Positions 17,413 through 27,561 of a DNA stretch of 64,000 nt are shown piece by piece. The DNA is from a virus. Position 1 is the stretch's first letter, and every line of letters begins with the position of its first letter. The notes below the pieces were generated by a model. The model made no database searches, was not told the DNA's origin, and saw only the letters and a program-made list of their open reading frames with translations. The DNA is taken from IMG/VR virus record IMGVR_UViG_3300020176_000011, positions 1 through 64,000 of that record; one strand, written 5' to 3'. The translations under genes and the position numbers were made by a program.

Positions 17413-20400
17413 AGCGCAACTCCGCGTGCAGTAAGCATAGCTTGAATGGTGTTGTAGAGACTCAACTGTTTGGCTGCACTCATCGACTTCACAACCATCG
17501 CTATGCTCATCGCAGTATTACGAGCATTATTTCGATTGCCGTTGTCGTTTCGACCACCCAGTATGATTTCGATGTTAGGTAGAACAGTTCCATTTGTACC
17601 CAACGAAGTGGTCGCAAACAGATTACCATTACGCCAATGTTCCAATACAGACGCTCCAGGAGCGCGAGTGATACCATGAAATCCAACAGAGCTGGGAGTG
17701 AGTGTGGCAGTCTGAACAATAGCATTGTTCAGACTGCCATACATTCGATTAGCACCACTTCGTGGCGCAAATTCCATGTTCTGAGTATCAGAAATATAGA
17801 CGCCAAGAGAATCACCCGGAGGACCACCATTTACCTCCTGACGTTCATACCACATCAAGCCAAGATCATCTCCCGCAATTAGGGTGCCGTGAACACTGGG
17901 AATGTATCCGGTTCGAATGTGCATTGCCGAATTAAATGTAGTTCCAGTAGCTGCGTAAGCCGGAGAATTAAGTCCGGTACCTACTACTCCCTTTTTACCA
18001 CTAACCAATACCTGTTGAGCTACGACGTCCAGAGTCGTACCCCACCAGAAATCGTCGATGTAATTCCACAGATCATTCGTAACCAAGTCGGCGTAGAATT
18101 TGCTACGGAAAGCAAACTCTGCATCGGTCATTCGTCCACCAGCTGCCACAACGTTGGCACGGTTCTGAACCGCATACGGATGCCACATCTGGACGTTGGA
18201 GACGAATGCGCTGATCGGTTCGACGACCTGATGAGCAATCGGAATCGGCAACGAACCGGCGACGGTCGTCGATAGAGAAGCGGGGCTCGACGGATCATTC
18301 ATCGTCGCGTAGCTGTAGCCAGTCGACGGCGTGACCGTGCTGCCAGCCAAGACTGGCCAACCCGCAAAGTGGTTCATGTGAGCGTGGACCGGGATAATGA
18401 ACGTGCCCCACGGCTGAGCATTCACTGCCGCGACGAGTGCTGTGTTCACCGCTTGTAGTGCAGTCCACAGAGTGTTGCCACGCTCGGACAGGCCAGCCAG
18501 ATTGGTCACAACGCCGATCTTCACGCCGGGGCACGCCGCTCGGATGTTCGACAGAATGAACGGCACAATCAGATTGATGTCGGCAACGGCTTCGGCCGTC
18601 GTGGTCCGCTCCAGGATGTCTTCCAATCCCAGATTGAGGATCACGATGTCCGGGTCGGCGAAGCTGAACCGATTGAGGTAGTGACGGAAGTCGAAGATGT
18701 AACCACCGGCCGTCGTGTAGGTCAGAGAGTCGCCACCCGTGGCCAGACGAAGGAACGGGTTCTGCGCATATTTGTTCGTCTTCGACAGCGCATTGTAAGT
18801 CGCTTCGGTTCCGAGGGCGAATGGAGCGGGTGTGTCACCATCGGCCACCAGACCGCTCAGATCTCCCCAGCCCTGCGAGAATCGATACTCGCCGACCGGA
18901 CCACCAGTGCTGTTCCAGGACGCGCTGATGCTGCCAGGAATCGTACCGACAGCGACCGGCGTAAGACCCATGGTCTGAAGCTTGGTAAACAGCTGGCTCG
19001 ACAACTGGTTCAGCGTCGTGTCGCCGATGATCATGACGCGGGGACTACCAGTCAGACCCGAGCTGGCGGCGATGTGAACATCCAAGTCCATGACGTAGCG
19101 ACGATTGATGTCGCTGTAGGACATGAGAGCGAGCTGGCACGTCGAACCCATCAGGTTCGGATCGATACGAAGAGTGTCCTCGCTCGACATGACGTAGGGA
19201 TAGTTGTTGTTCGACGTCTGAACGGAGGCAATGCCACCATAGTAGAGGTCTTCCATCGTCTGCATCGGCATCAAGTTGCGCAGGTGCAATGGCATGACAC
19301 GACCCGTGTTCAACCACAGGTCCTTGCCCATGATCGGTGCAGCACTGAACCAGCGCGGGTAGTCGGCGCGCATGATCCAGTTTGCCGGGGAGTTTCGCTG
19401 GACGCACAGCTGCGCACCACCAACCGTCACCGTTCCACTTGCCGACGCAGCGCCCAGATGCGCGCGAGTTGCACCTGCCGATGCCGAACTGAGAACACCC
19501 GCGACGGAGTAAATGGCAGCGTTCGCCGACAGCTGCTTCTCCAACGTCATGGTGAACGACTGAAGACTGACAACACCACCGGTCTTTGTGGTCTGTCGGA
19601 AAATCAGAGTACGACCAGTGCCAAACGTATTCGCGATTGTCGTCTCGATGTAGATGCGACCAAAGAAATACTCGTTACCCATCAAAGGTTCGGGGAAGAC
19701 CATACCCTGATAGTTGTTGGTTGTTCCCTTCACACCCTTCGTGATCCCGAGAGCGAGGATCGCCGAGTCGGTGAACGGAGTCACGACTTCGGATGCGAGC
19801 GGAACCGACTGCTCGGGGAACAGACTGTCGAGAAACATGTTCTCGCTGACACCCGCGCTATCGCCGATGAAGTTGTAGCGACTGGTCACGTTACCGAAGT
19901 TCGAGACGCAGATCTCGGGCTCCTGATACATGTTGGTGGTGACGCGCGTGACATTCGTCTCGCTCTTGATCGCACCCTGGGGATCGGTCGGGTTGGCGAT
20001 GTGATACGCGCGGTCGTACCAGACGCGGGTGATGCTGGTCTTCGACGTCGAGAGTGGAGCCGTGAAGTAGCGGGTCTGGTTCGGAGCTGCAGCATTCGGC
20101 GTCACGAGGATCATGCCTTCGCGACCATCGACGTAGTAGAACTCCGGAATGAGAACCTCGGTCTTCTCCACAATGCCGACGTCGCGCATCATGATGAAGC
20201 TGGTCTGCTCCGAGAGACGGTCGTAGAGAACCGGGTCCGTACCGATGGTGCCGGAAGCGCCGCCGACCCAGTTCCAGACCGTGCGAGCGTATTTGGTACC
20301 TTGCTTGATCGAGACGAGCGATCCCACCATCATAGCGAAGGTTGCGATGCTGGGCTCTCGAACGGCACCACCCGCCTGCACCTTGTAAAAGCCACCCTGC

Positions 20401-20657
20401 GACGGCGTCGTCGTTCGATAGGGAACAAACGCCACCATATTGGCAGTGAGGGTCACGCCGTCGATCACAGCTCCAGGAACCAAGAGAGGCGTGAAGCTGG
20501 TGGCGTTACCGTCATAGCAGAAGTCGGCGATGATCAGCGTCGTCGGTCCGGCAGGACCCTGCACACCCTGCGGTCCCGTTCCACCCTGCAAGCCGGTATA
20601 GATCTCGATGATGATCGGATCCATCTCCTGCGGGACTACGGTGATGATATCGGGCAT
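17409..20657 (-). CDS. Tail fibre/spike protein with collagen-like segment, degenerate SGNH-like domain and LamG-like C-terminus
   Basis: A 1082-residue fibre. A collagen-like stretch (GLQGGTGPQGVQGPAGP) lies near residues 22-38 after a short adaptor. The middle has an SGNH-hydrolase-like layout: VMIIGDTTL near 540 where GDS is usual, VILNLGLEDI near 672 where GxND is usual, and a VHAHMNHF segment near 757. The nucleophile is Thr and the Asn is Glu, so classical esterase activity is doubtful. The last 200 residues (GLMWYERQEVNGGPPGDSLG to the end) resemble a concanavalin/LamG fold. The ATG at 20657 has AGGAG 8 bases upstream. Likely role: host recognition. Confidence 0.8.
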   Translation of the reverse strand: MPDIITVVPQEMDPIIIEIYTGLQGGTGPQGVQGPAGPTTLIIADFCYDGNATSFTPLLVPGAVIDGVTLTANMVAFVPYRTTTPSQGGFYKVQAGGAVREPSIATFAMMVGSLVSIKQGTKYARTVWNWVGGASGTIGTDPVLYDRLSEQTSFIMMRDVGIVEKTEVLIPEFYYVDGREGMILVTPNAAAPNQTRYFTAPLSTSKTSITRVWYDRAYHIANPTDPQGAIKSETNVTRVTTNMYQEPEICVSNFGNVTSRYNFIGDSAGVSENMFLDSLFPEQSVPLASEVVTPFTDSAILALGITKGVKGTTNNYQGMVFPEPLMGNEYFFGRIYIETTIANTFGTGRTLIFRQTTKTGGVVSLQSFTMTLEKQLSANAAIYSVAGVLSSASAGATRAHLGAASASGTVTVGGAQLCVQRNSPANWIMRADYPRWFSAAPIMGKDLWLNTGRVMPLHLRNLMPMQTMEDLYYGGIASVQTSNNNYPYVMSSEDTLRIDPNLMGSTCQLALMSYSDINRRYVMDLDVHIAASSGLTGSPRVMIIGDTTLNQLSSQLFTKLQTMGLTPVAVGTIPGSISASWNSTGGPVGEYRFSQGWGDLSGLVADGDTPAPFALGTEATYNALSKTNKYAQNPFLRLATGGDSLTYTTAGGYIFDFRHYLNRFSFADPDIVILNLGLEDILERTTTAEAVADINLIVPFILSNIRAACPGVKIGVVTNLAGLSERGNTLWTALQAVNTALVAAVNAQPWGTFIIPVHAHMNHFAGWPVLAGSTVTPSTGYSYATMNDPSSPASLSTTVAGSLPIPIAHQVVEPISAFVSNVQMWHPYAVQNRANVVAAGGRMTDAEFAFRSKFYADLVTNDLWNYIDDFWWGTTLDVVAQQVLVSGKKGVVGTGLNSPAYAATGTTFNSAMHIRTGYIPSVHGTLIAGDDLGLMWYERQEVNGGPPGDSLGVYISDTQNMEFAPRSGANRMYGSLNNAIVQTATLTPSSVGFHGITRAPGASVLEHWRNGNLFATTSLGTNGTVLPNIEIILGGRNDNGNRNNARNTAMSIAMVVKSMSAAKQLSLYNTIQAMLTARGVAL

Positions 20658-20658
20658 C

Positions 20659-20994
20659 TTAAACTCCTGGACGAACTTGGAAGACACCAGTCAGAAGCTC
20701 GACGACGGTCACTCCATCGGCCAGCAGTATCTTGATGTCATAGACGTATTTCTGCGCGGCGAGGCCCGCCGTCTGGGCCGCTGTCAGCCCAATGCGGATC
20801 ACGCCGGTCAGTGGCGTGATACTGGTGCTGAGATTGATCGTTGCGGTCGGCGCGTCGTAGCTCGTCTTGAGACGCGCCGAAGACACGGTGACGCCCGTCA
20901 GGTTCATCACCGTAGTCGGGTTCGACTTCAGCACAAGGTCCCGGCTGAACGTCGCACCTTGGTCGACGATGAAATCGAAACGAGTGGCGGGCAT
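20659..20994 (-). CDS. Tail-tip/fibre-linked structural protein
   Basis: A 111-residue beta-rich protein. Its N-terminus ATRFDFIVDQGATFSRDLVL matches small phage proteins found just before fibre genes (baseplate or upper fibre connectors). The ATG overlaps the TGA of the preceding gene by one base, with GGAAAGG upstream. The fibre gene begins 1 base past its stop. Confidence 0.6.
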   Translation of the reverse strand: MPATRFDFIVDQGATFSRDLVLKSNPTTVMNLTGVTVSSARLKTSYDAPTATINLSTSITPLTGVIRIGLTAAQTAGLAAQKYVYDIKILLADGVTVVELLTGVFQVRPGV

Positions 20995-21209
20995 CACTTA
21001 AACCTTTCCTGCATGGGACTCGGGTCCACAGGGTTCTGCTCTTTTACAGCAGCGATCCTATCCAGCCAAGCGATAGTTTCCTCGGGTAGCTGAAAACCTT
21101 GCTGCCTGAGAGCTTGAAAGCCCTTGTAGATGGCATCAAGCTGATTCCCAATTGGTGGGTAATTCTGCAGCCGTCGAACGGCTGGTTCTTTCGATCCTTT
21201 AATACGCAT
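20994..21209 (-). CDS. Small tail-associated protein
   Basis: A 71-residue protein containing NYPPIGNQLDAIYKGFQALRQQG. The YPPIGxQLDAI pattern is common in small phage proteins next to tail fibre genes. Function unknown. It overlaps neighbours on both sides (11 bases upstream, 1 base downstream). Confidence 0.6.
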   Translation of the reverse strand: MRIKGSKEPAVRRLQNYPPIGNQLDAIYKGFQALRQQGFQLPEETIAWLDRIAAVKEQNPVDPSPMQERFK

Positions 21210-21600
21210 GGATCACTCCCCGCCAAGTCACCATCTTGAGATTCTTGAGTTCGATCTTGAATACACCAGCGTGTTCCGGTTCAAACTCAATAGTGCCGTC
21301 CTCGATCACCACTGGTGCGTTTCCATCGACACGCATCGTTGTGCCTGGAGGGACCACGCCGGTCGTAACTTCTCCGACTGCAACGTCCTCGTCACTGAAG
21401 CCAGCAAACTCGACGCGCCGAACAGGCGTCACCGTCTCCAGATCGAGATACCAGAGTTCGGGATCGTAGTCTCCACCAATGATCCAACAGCCCGGCTCCT
21501 GCTGATGCTGGAGATCACGGAATGAGCAGCCTCTGACACAAACGACTTCACCAGTCAGCTTGTTGAAAGCAGTAAACTTGACATGATCGCCGGGGTTCAT
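21199..21600 (-). CDS. Hypothetical tail-region protein
   Basis: A 133-residue beta-rich protein of unknown function, placed between the J-like protein and the fibre connectors. The C-terminal part (VPPGTTMRVDGNAPVVIEDG then EFEPEHAGVFKIEL) looks like a small immunoglobulin-like or carbohydrate-binding beta domain; this is a guess from strand pattern. Confidence 0.6.
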   Translation of the reverse strand: MNPGDHVKFTAFNKLTGEVVCVRGCSFRDLQHQQEPGCWIIGGDYDPELWYLDLETVTPVRRVEFAGFSDEDVAVGEVTTGVVPPGTTMRVDGNAPVVIEDGTIEFEPEHAGVFKIELKNLKMVTWRGVIHAY

Positions 21601-21872
21601 CGTTTTAACTCCAGAGCTTGCAACAACGTTCGAGTCGTGTGACCGCTTGTATGACTGCCCATGAACTTCAATTTGAAAGTGTGGGTACCAGCTGAGGGTG
21701 TCGCGGAAAGGAAGATTGTCGACAAACCATTATCGATCTTGAAACTCGTGACCAAAACGTCGTCAATATACACTCCAACTTCACAGGTGTAAGTTGGATA
21801 TGAGTTGACCCAATGGGCAGTATTGGTCCATGTCGGACCACTCGGGCCTGGATCAGGAGGATTGTAACCCAT
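21597..21872 (-). CDS. Small beta-sandwich-like tail-region protein
   Basis: A 91-residue protein. The pattern VGVYIDDVLVTSFKIDNGL then SATPSAGTHTFKLKF resembles a short galactose-binding or Ig-like domain seen in virion adhesins. It overlaps the next gene by ATGA and begins 10 bases after the J-like gene. A virion surface role is inferred. Confidence 0.55.
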   Translation of the reverse strand: MGYNPPDPGPSGPTWTNTAHWVNSYPTYTCEVGVYIDDVLVTSFKIDNGLSTIFLSATPSAGTHTFKLKFMGSHTSGHTTRTLLQALELKR

Positions 21873-21882
21873 ATCTTACTCC

Positions 21883-24800
21883 TTACCAGTAAGCGTAGAT
21901 GTCAGTGTAGACCGTGTAAGCGAACTGCAGGTAGCCAGTGATATTCACAATTCCACCTTGCGTCGTCATCGTCACAGTCGCGATTGTCGTGCCCGGAGTT
22001 CCATCATAGATGTCCGACGTGCTGTAGTAACTACCGGCGTTCGTCACAGCACCCGGATCGATGCGGTCAGTTGTCACACCACCGATGGTGATGCGGTCAG
22101 CAGTGATCGTGCCAGCCGTGATGCGTGCAGCATCCATGGTACCGGTGGTGATCTTGGCAGCGTCGAGAGAGGCAATCTTGGCCGAGGTGATCGTGCCGGT
22201 CGCGATCTGAGCATCAGTGATCGTAGCCGCCGTGATCATCGCACCGTTGACGCCACCCGCGTCCATGATCGTCGTGCCAGCCGCGTCCGAGACGCGGATG
22301 CCATAGCCACCACCTGACAGGGCACCAAGCTGAACGCGCGTCCCGCCGAGCGCGTCCTTGATCGTCATGCGCTGCAGGGTACCATCGATCACGAATTTGC
22401 TGTCGACCAGAGTGATGGTCTGCGCACCAATGGTGCCCGAGGTCAGCTTGCCGACGCTGAGATCTGCGACCTTGGCGTTCGTGATGATCGCGTCCTTAAT
22501 CTGCGCCGTCAGCGAGATCACCTCACCCGCCCACAGTCGGTCGCCCGTGATCGTGCCGGTAACGATGTCCGAACCATCGACGATGGTGCGACCGTAGTTC
22601 ACGACCAAATCAGAACCACCGCGATAGGTCGCGATGATGATTGTGTTCGGCGAATAGGCGTCGTTGATGTTGGTAGTCAGATCGAGGTTTCCAACACCCT
22701 TGTTCCAACACAGGTAAACGACACCGCTCGACCAAGTGTTTGATCCACCCGTAACAGCGACGGTTGTTGCTGTGCCAGCGTCGTTCACGTAGGTGATGTT
22801 GCCAGCAGTCCACGACATGATGTTCGTCGTCGGGATAGCCTGAACTTCAATACCTTGAATGTCGATGCCGCGAGCGCCAAGAGTGATCTTGTTCGCCGAG
22901 ATCGTGTTTGCCGCGATACTTCCGCCCTCGATCTTCGTCGCGTCAGTTCCATTGCGCCAGTTTGCCAGCGAGACTCCACCCGAGATGAGAATCTTGCCGG
23001 GGTCGATCTGCGTCGAGCCAGCGTTGATACGGGTGCCGGGGTCGCTGGCACCGAGGGCGGCGTTCGACAGGATCGTCGAGAGCGTCGGGCCGCCCGATCC
23101 CACCAAGATCGTACCGGCGAGAATCGATCCAGCCGTGATCTTGCCAGCGTCCAGTGTGTTCGTCTGAATGCGGTCGCCGTTCAGGGTGTTGACCGTGATG
23201 TGGGCAGTCGTGATGACGCCGTTCGCGATCTGCGTGCCGCTGTTGATGTTGAGCGTCGTGCCCGACGTGCCAGCGGTCGAGCTGACCGGGAAGTAGCCAC
23301 TGGTGTTGGCCGAGGTGTCGACAGCCCGGAGCCAGTAGTAGCGCGTGCTGCCACCAGCCAGACCCTGCTTGATGAAGCTGGTCCCGGTCGGCTTACCGAT
23401 CAGGGTCGCCAGACTGCGGTCGTTGACAGTGGCCTCCCACACCTCGACGTAGGCGAGGTCCGCGTCAGTCGGGTTGGTCCAGTTCAGCCAGAGGTTCTCG
23501 AACCCGGCCAGCACGGTGAAGCCGCTCACGCTGCCCGGAGCCACAGTGTCCTTGGCCGTCGTGTGGTTCGCCTCGGTAGAGAACAGACCCTTTTGGAGCG
23601 CGATGTCAGCCGCACGAACCTTCACGTAGTAGGTCGTGTTTGGCTTGACGATCCATTTGAAGACGTTCGTGTCGCTCTGGAACTGGCTGGAGTTGCCAGT
23701 CGCTTCCCTGATCTCGATGTCGTACCGAAGGAAGTCAGCTTCCGGCGCAGCGGTCCACGTCGCCGACAAGGTCGTCTGAGTGGTGCCATCCGGCATGATT
23801 GCAGCTGCCGACGACAGGGACAAGCCAGTGATCTGAGCCGGTGCGCCCGGCACAGTGTCGAGCGTCGGCAGCGGAACGGCAATGCCGTTCACCGGACCCA
23901 CGTAGTTGCCGAAGTTGCCCGAGTAGTCGTAGGCACGTAGCCAGAACCAACGCTGTGCGCTGAGGGGCAGACCCGTCATCACGTAGCTGTTTTTGTTGCC
24001 AGTGTCGGTCGGGCTCGCCGGACGAGTGCTGGTCAGACCAACATAAATCTCGACACCAGCGAAGTCTTCGTCGAGCGGGTTCTTCCAGTCGAAGTACAGG
24101 GACTCGTATCCGCCCTTCACGACCAGTCCGGTCGGATCGCCAGGACCAGTGGTGTCGTCGGTGAAGTTGCAGTTGACGATGGACGACCAGTCGGAGTCGA
24201 TAGACGCGCGCGATACAGCCTTGACCCGCATCTGGTAGGCGTCGCTCATCGGCGCGCTGTACCGAATGTCGGTCAGCATCACTTCCTTGGTGACGTAGTC
24301 TTTCCAGTCTGCGCTCGGCCCAGTGCGGATTTGAACGACGTAATGGTCCGTCAGCTCGGGCGTCGTAGAGGGCGTCCACGTCGCAGTGATCACCGTCTTG
24401 GCGCTGACATCGCCGATCTTCTTTCGAACAGCCGAGATGTTCGGGTTCGTCGGAGCATTCGGAACACCACTGATGATCGCGATCTCTTCACTCGGGATCA
24501 GATTGCGACCGAACTGATCGTTGTGCGCCAGATGGATGAAGTAGTTCTTCGACCGATCCAGTTCGGGCACGAGGATCGGATTACCCGACAGGATGTAGGT
24601 CGGCGTATCCAAGCTGGTCCAGCTGTGATCGGTGTCGACCCACACATGCGTGTTCAGCCAGTCAGCGTCAGTCGGCGTATCAAACTCGAGACGCAGTCCA
24701 CCTTCTACCCACGTAGGAACCACCCGGCGCGGCGCGGCAGGTGCCGGGTTGTGCGCCAGGAAGGACACGCCTGGAGACGCTTGAGGTACGCTGTTGATGT

Positions 24801-27561
24801 CGTAGTTGTTAGTGACCGCCCGGATAGCAACCAGTACAGCACGAGCAGCAGTGCCGCCGTTATCGACCGCATTCATCACTCCTGTGTATTCGAACCGCTC
24901 TTCCGTCGTCTCGACCGTGCGCAGCGTCACACCAGTCGACGGATTACGGAACTTCACTTCGTAATGGGAGAAGTTGGCCGGGCTGCTTCGATCCCAGATC
25001 AGGGTCATGTCCTGACCCAGCCACGCTCCACCTTCGAAACGGATGTTCGAGACGTCGGCCACGCCGCTCGGGTTTGCTACGGCCGGATCGGTGAGATCGA
25101 CGCGATAGCCAACGACCGGGCTCTTGTCTCCGTTCATGCCCGTGGCACGGACCCAGAATGAATAGGCACCGACCGGCTGGTTGACCAGCTGGAACTCGGT
25201 TGCGCCACTGCTGCTCAGCTGCTGCGGAACTCCACCGTTGAAGGACATCTCCAAGGTGTAAGCCTTGATCAGCTGGTTGTTCACTCGATCCCACTGCACA
25301 TCCAGATCGACCACGTCGTCGTGATAGGTCGGAATGACACGAAGATTGGTCGGAGACGAAACAGTCCGCAGCTGAAGGTTGCTGTACTCAATGACACCTT
25401 CAGCCTTCAGATTGTCGATCTGATACCACTTGTTGCGGTTGATCTCGATGGCCTCGACGCTGATCTCGTCGGGATTATCCTGCGATGTCTCCACGTTGAG
25501 AATGCGGAACGGCTTCGGCAGACCGATGCCGAGGCTGTTGTACTGCTCCAGAGAGAAGGCCGCCTTCTCGGGAAGAGCAGGCAACGGCTCATTGAAGTTG
25601 AGAGTGTAGACGTCACCAGTCGTGCCGCTGACCACCGTGCGGTTGATCATCAGGAACTTGAACGTCGAGTTGTCGGGATACGCCGGGTTCGGGATCGAGA
25701 AGCGGGCGGTGTAGACGATGCCCGCTTCCAGATAGACCGGATCGCGCAACGTCGCACTGCGCCTGTCAGTCGACACATCCTTGAGACGACCGCTGAGGCC
25801 GTAGCCGAGATCGGGGTCGGCGAGCAGCGCAACGTCGAACGGCTGCAGGTACTGGCCCAGTCGCGGCAGCTTGAACTTGACGACCAGGTTCTCGGTCGTG
25901 GCCGTGATCAGGCGATACATCGCACGACGCATTGCCTCCTGCGCATTGTTCGCGCCAACCGCAATGATGTCCGTCGAGATGGTGCCATACTCGGAGATAT
26001 GTTCCGGAATAGTCAGCGTCCGGAAGTCCGTCGTGTAGAGCAGATCCTCGTTCGTGAACGACACCGTGATGTAGTTGTACCGGGTCGACACGTCAGTATA
26101 GCTGTACTCGAACGTTCCGTTGACCGTGTTCTCGGGAACGATCAAGTGAGTGGCAGGATCATCCTTGTCGACGCGCAGGTACGCGGTGCCATTACCGTCA
26201 TCGAGCAAGACGCCGTTGAAGCTACCAGCAATGTAGCGAGCCATGTCCATGGCAGGACGCGGTTCGCTGATCACCGTGTTGAGCGTGTAGCGCGGCTGAG
26301 TTCCACCCTTGCCATCCGGCACCATGGTGTCGCACCACTTCGCGACCTCATAGCAATCGAACTTGTCCATCGTCATCGGATTGAACGAGCTGAGGCCCCA
26401 GTCATCGTTCGTCACGACTTCGTACAGACACCACACCGGGTTGTTGGTGTAGGCGATCTTGAAGGTACCGTCCCAAGTGCCGCTGTAGGTTCGAGCTTCC
26501 GGATCGTAGTTCACCGGGACGCGCACCATCATACAGTCGTAGATGCCCGAGAAATCGGGCAGCGACGAGAACTGATCGGTGGCTTGAGCTGTGGCATGCA
26601 CGAAAGCCAGATCGTCCAGACGGAGAGCGGCCGAGGTGATTTCCTGGAAGCTCTCCAGGTTGATGATCGCCTTGTTGACCTGATCGCCGTTGGTGTACTC
26701 GGTGTCCGACAGCATCGTGACGCGGATCACATACGGCACATTCGACGGCTGCACCGGCACTCGATAGACCTTGGACGCCTGCTGCTGTGTCTTGCCGTAG
26801 AACTGGATCGTGTCGACGATGCCCGGCGAGGACGGAGCCGGTTCGTCAATAGAACCGCCGCCGATCTTTCGGGTCATCAACGTACCCGCCGAATTCCGAT
26901 AGAACGCAGGAACGTAGGCCGAGTCCGGCTGGTCCGACCGCTTGATCTCAACCTTCACGTCAGCGGAATGATTGTAATTGCCGCTCTTGTTCTGGCTGTA
27001 CAGCTGCGAGATGATGAAGCGGAACTGCAGGAAGTTGACGTAGGGATTGTTCGTCCGACGCCATCCCTTGTCCGTCCACAACCAATAGCCGTTTGCCCGA
27101 GTCGTACCAGCGTTGGCGACATAGTAGACTTCGCCAATGAAGTTGCCTTGGGTCGGCAGATCGTCGACATGAACAACGTTCGCACTGACAGTACCCTGTC
27201 GAACAACCGGCAGGTTCTTCGACAGGTTGACGTTCACCTGATGCGAAATAGCAGCGCCGGTCTGCGACAGCACGACGGTGTTGTTGATACCGTCGCCATC
27301 ATAGAGATCGAGATTGAAGTTGTTGAAGTTCGGAACACCGTCCGGAGACATGAGCGGAGTGTCGCCGACATAGAAGTTCTTGGCACTCTTGTCCTTGAGG
27401 CCCTTGAAACGTCCCTGGCCCAAGCCCAGCACGAACTCAAGATGGTCCGTCGACCGGATGTTGTCCGGCGTGTTGGTGATCTGCTGCTGCTGGTACTGCT
27501 GCTGTTGCTGGGGTTCACCACCACCAAAGCCGCGTCCAGAGATTTTCGGGAGCTTTTTCAC
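21883..27561 (-). CDS. Central tail-tip protein (lambda J-like) with FN3 repeats
   Basis: A 1892-residue host-interaction protein at the tail tip. The N-terminus is Gln-rich (residues 16-27), then comes the J-like core (DHLEFVLGLGQGRFKGL, phage tail hub). Several fibronectin type III-like modules follow from about 750 to 1430 (repeated 'W...DADLAYVEVW' and 'YYWLRAVD' strands). The C-terminal 400 residues hold repeated 'TITADRI/TGTITSAKI' motifs typical of trimeric tail-tip ends. The order I, J matches lambda. The start is GTG, overlapping the upstream stop as GTGA. Nothing in this gene looks broken. Confidence 0.88.
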   Translation of the reverse strand: MKKLPKISGRGFGGGEPQQQQQYQQQQITNTPDNIRSTDHLEFVLGLGQGRFKGLKDKSAKNFYVGDTPLMSPDGVPNFNNFNLDLYDGDGINNTVVLSQTGAAISHQVNVNLSKNLPVVRQGTVSANVVHVDDLPTQGNFIGEVYYVANAGTTRANGYWLWTDKGWRRTNNPYVNFLQFRFIISQLYSQNKSGNYNHSADVKVEIKRSDQPDSAYVPAFYRNSAGTLMTRKIGGGSIDEPAPSSPGIVDTIQFYGKTQQQASKVYRVPVQPSNVPYVIRVTMLSDTEYTNGDQVNKAIINLESFQEITSAALRLDDLAFVHATAQATDQFSSLPDFSGIYDCMMVRVPVNYDPEARTYSGTWDGTFKIAYTNNPVWCLYEVVTNDDWGLSSFNPMTMDKFDCYEVAKWCDTMVPDGKGGTQPRYTLNTVISEPRPAMDMARYIAGSFNGVLLDDGNGTAYLRVDKDDPATHLIVPENTVNGTFEYSYTDVSTRYNYITVSFTNEDLLYTTDFRTLTIPEHISEYGTISTDIIAVGANNAQEAMRRAMYRLITATTENLVVKFKLPRLGQYLQPFDVALLADPDLGYGLSGRLKDVSTDRRSATLRDPVYLEAGIVYTARFSIPNPAYPDNSTFKFLMINRTVVSGTTGDVYTLNFNEPLPALPEKAAFSLEQYNSLGIGLPKPFRILNVETSQDNPDEISVEAIEINRNKWYQIDNLKAEGVIEYSNLQLRTVSSPTNLRVIPTYHDDVVDLDVQWDRVNNQLIKAYTLEMSFNGGVPQQLSSSGATEFQLVNQPVGAYSFWVRATGMNGDKSPVVGYRVDLTDPAVANPSGVADVSNIRFEGGAWLGQDMTLIWDRSSPANFSHYEVKFRNPSTGVTLRTVETTEERFEYTGVMNAVDNGGTAARAVLVAIRAVTNNYDINSVPQASPGVSFLAHNPAPAAPRRVVPTWVEGGLRLEFDTPTDADWLNTHVWVDTDHSWTSLDTPTYILSGNPILVPELDRSKNYFIHLAHNDQFGRNLIPSEEIAIISGVPNAPTNPNISAVRKKIGDVSAKTVITATWTPSTTPELTDHYVVQIRTGPSADWKDYVTKEVMLTDIRYSAPMSDAYQMRVKAVSRASIDSDWSSIVNCNFTDDTTGPGDPTGLVVKGGYESLYFDWKNPLDEDFAGVEIYVGLTSTRPASPTDTGNKNSYVMTGLPLSAQRWFWLRAYDYSGNFGNYVGPVNGIAVPLPTLDTVPGAPAQITGLSLSSAAAIMPDGTTQTTLSATWTAAPEADFLRYDIEIREATGNSSQFQSDTNVFKWIVKPNTTYYVKVRAADIALQKGLFSTEANHTTAKDTVAPGSVSGFTVLAGFENLWLNWTNPTDADLAYVEVWEATVNDRSLATLIGKPTGTSFIKQGLAGGSTRYYWLRAVDTSANTSGYFPVSSTAGTSGTTLNINSGTQIANGVITTAHITVNTLNGDRIQTNTLDAGKITAGSILAGTILVGSGGPTLSTILSNAALGASDPGTRINAGSTQIDPGKILISGGVSLANWRNGTDATKIEGGSIAANTISANKITLGARGIDIQGIEVQAIPTTNIMSWTAGNITYVNDAGTATTVAVTGGSNTWSSGVVYLCWNKGVGNLDLTTNINDAYSPNTIIIATYRGGSDLVVNYGRTIVDGSDIVTGTITGDRLWAGEVISLTAQIKDAIITNAKVADLSVGKLTSGTIGAQTITLVDSKFVIDGTLQRMTIKDALGGTRVQLGALSGGGYGIRVSDAAGTTIMDAGGVNGAMITAATITDAQIATGTITSAKIASLDAAKITTGTMDAARITAGTITADRITIGGVTTDRIDPGAVTNAGSYYSTSDIYDGTPGTTIATVTMTTQGGIVNITGYLQFAYTVYTDIYAYW

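Noticed and set aside
18681-20735. 684-residue plus-strand open frame opposite the tail fibre
   Set aside because: Composition is Arg/His/Asp-rich with no domain pattern, and it lies wholly antisense to a well-supported fibre gene.
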